A stretch of 5,741 bases of DNA from DASQTB01 sp035642095. Lineage in GTDB: Bacteria; Actinomycetota; UBA4738; CALAEC01. Position numbers and translations under genes: made by a program. The first letter of the stretch is position 1; every line of letters begins with the position of its first letter. Below, in pieces: positions 4,984-5,741 of the stretch. The notes beneath the pieces were generated by a model. The model was not told where the DNA came from. It made no database searches and worked only from the letters and a program-made list of their open reading frames with translations. Location of the stretch: positions 1 through 5,741 of the forward strand of contig DASQTB010000139.1 in NCBI GenBank assembly GCA_035642095.1, in the 5' to 3' direction.

Positions 4984-5741
4984 GCGCGATCCGGTTCGCC
5001 AAGTACCACGGCGCGGGGAACGACTTCCTCCTGATCGAGGACCTGGACGACTCCGTACGGCTCACCTCGGAGGTCGTCGTGGCGATGTGCGACCGCTATC
5101 GAGGCATCGGCGGCGACGGGGTGATCCGGGTGACCAAGGGCGACGCCGCTCCCTTCGCCATGGAGCTGTGGAACGCGGACGGCGGGCAGGCCGAGATGTC
5201 GGGGAACGGGATGCGCTGTCTGGCCCGGTTCCTGCGCGATCGAGGCCTGTTCGACGGCACCGAGCTCGACGTCGACACCCCGGCCGGCCTGAAACGGGTG
5301 GAGATCACCGTGGAGAGCGGAGAGATGACGGGAGGTCGGGTGGACATGGGCCGGCCCGCCCTGGCCCGGGGCGAGATCCCGATGCGGGGGCCCTCGGACG
5401 ATCGATTCGTCGGACGGCCGTTCCCAGACGCGGGTCCCGACTACGTGGCGGCGGCGGTGTCGATGGGCAATCCCCATCTGGTGCTGGTCGGTGGTCCCGA
5501 TCTCGAGTCGCTCGACCTGCCCCGGCTCGGTCCACCGCTGGAGCACCATCCCGACTTCCCCGAGCGGACCAACGTGGAGTTCATCCGGATCGAGGACGGA
5601 CGGATCGACGTCCGGGTGTGGGAGAGGGGGGTCGGAGAGACCCTGGCCTGCGGGACGGGGGCCTGCGCCTGTCTGGTGGCCGCCACCCTGATGGACCTGG
5701 TCGGTCGCCGGGCCACGGTGCGGTTCACGGGGGGCGACCTC
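4980..5741 (+). CDS. dapF: Diaminopimelate epimerase DapF, 3' end cut by window; Ser replaces first catalytic Cys
   Basis: ATG 4980 overlaps the miaA stop (ATGA) and the frame stays open for 254 codons to the window edge, about 25-30 residues short of a usual DapF. The enzyme interconverts LL- and meso-diaminopimelate without cofactor, for peptidoglycan and lysine, using two cysteines as acid and base. Visible family blocks are FAKYHGAGNDFLLIE (6-20), RYRGIGGDG (39-47), WNADGGQAEMSGNGMRC, VSMGNPHLVLV, ERTNVEFI, and the second catalytic motif ERGVGETLACGTGAC with Cys224. In the first motif the expected MCGNG reads MSGNG, so Ser74 replaces the catalytic Cys (Cys73 in E. coli). Cys79 is five residues on. 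I recall Ser at this position in some actinobacterial DapF-like sequences but cannot check it. It could be an active variant, a weakened enzyme, or a relative with another substrate. DapF is the best name by overall motifs and by miaA-dapF order. Confidence 0.93.
   Translation, partial: MSAIRFAKYHGAGNDFLLIEDLDDSVRLTSEVVVAMCDRYRGIGGDGVIRVTKGDAAPFAMELWNADGGQAEMSGNGMRCLARFLRDRGLFDGTELDVDTPAGLKRVEITVESGEMTGGRVDMGRPALARGEIPMRGPSDDRFVGRPFPDAGPDYVAAAVSMGNPHLVLVGGPDLESLDLPRLGPPLEHHPDFPERTNVEFIRIEDGRIDVRVWERGVGETLACGTGACACLVAATLMDLVGRRATVRFTGGDL

Noticed and set aside
4245..5549. 434-codon open frame on the - strand opposite miaA/dapF
   Set aside because: Arg/Ser/Pro-rich translation without motifs, fully covered by two well-identified genes.

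Overview
The window is very GC-rich and tightly packed. All genes lie on the + strand, third codon positions are strongly biased to G/C, and three starts are GTG (the small ORF, miaB and miaA). The visible order is recA (tail), recX, a small unknown ORF, rny, miaB, miaA, dapF (cut by the window end). It resembles the actinobacterial recA-recX ... miaB ... miaA-dapF neighbourhood known from Mycobacterium and Streptomyces, here with an RNase Y gene inserted. The best guess is a high-GC Actinomycetota lineage outside those genera, perhaps Acidimicrobiia or Thermoleophilia. This is an inference from gene order and composition, not a proven placement.

Region 1 (1-905) is the end of a DNA-repair operon. 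It holds the last 42 codons of a probable RecA, then RecX (regulator of RecA filaments) 3 bases later. A 97-codon ORF of unknown function follows, whose GTG start overlaps the recX stop. Region 2 (906-1146) is the only real gap, 241 bases. It is locally less GC-rich at its left end and carries a plausible promoter, several small repeats and a leader that can fold over the ribosome binding site of the next gene. No convincing intrinsic terminator with a T-tract was seen, so read-through from recX is possible.

Region 3 (1147-5741) looks like one operon: rny (membrane-anchored endoribonuclease Y), 10 bases, miaB, 4-base overlap, miaA, 4-base overlap, dapF. MiaA and MiaB catalyse successive steps of ms2i6A37 synthesis on tRNAs reading UNN codons. 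RNase Y starts mRNA decay. DapF makes meso-diaminopimelate for peptidoglycan and lysine. The cluster is housekeeping; no mobile element, CRISPR, tRNA or rRNA was seen.

The points most worth a second look are: (a) DapF has Ser in place of the first of its two catalytic cysteines; (b) a 9-bp perfect inverted repeat pairs the rny leader with its Shine-Dalgarno and the first base of its start codon, around a 7-bp GC hairpin, suggesting translational control of RNase Y; (c) the translationally coupled unknown ORF after recX. I found no evidence for a wholly new multi-gene system here.
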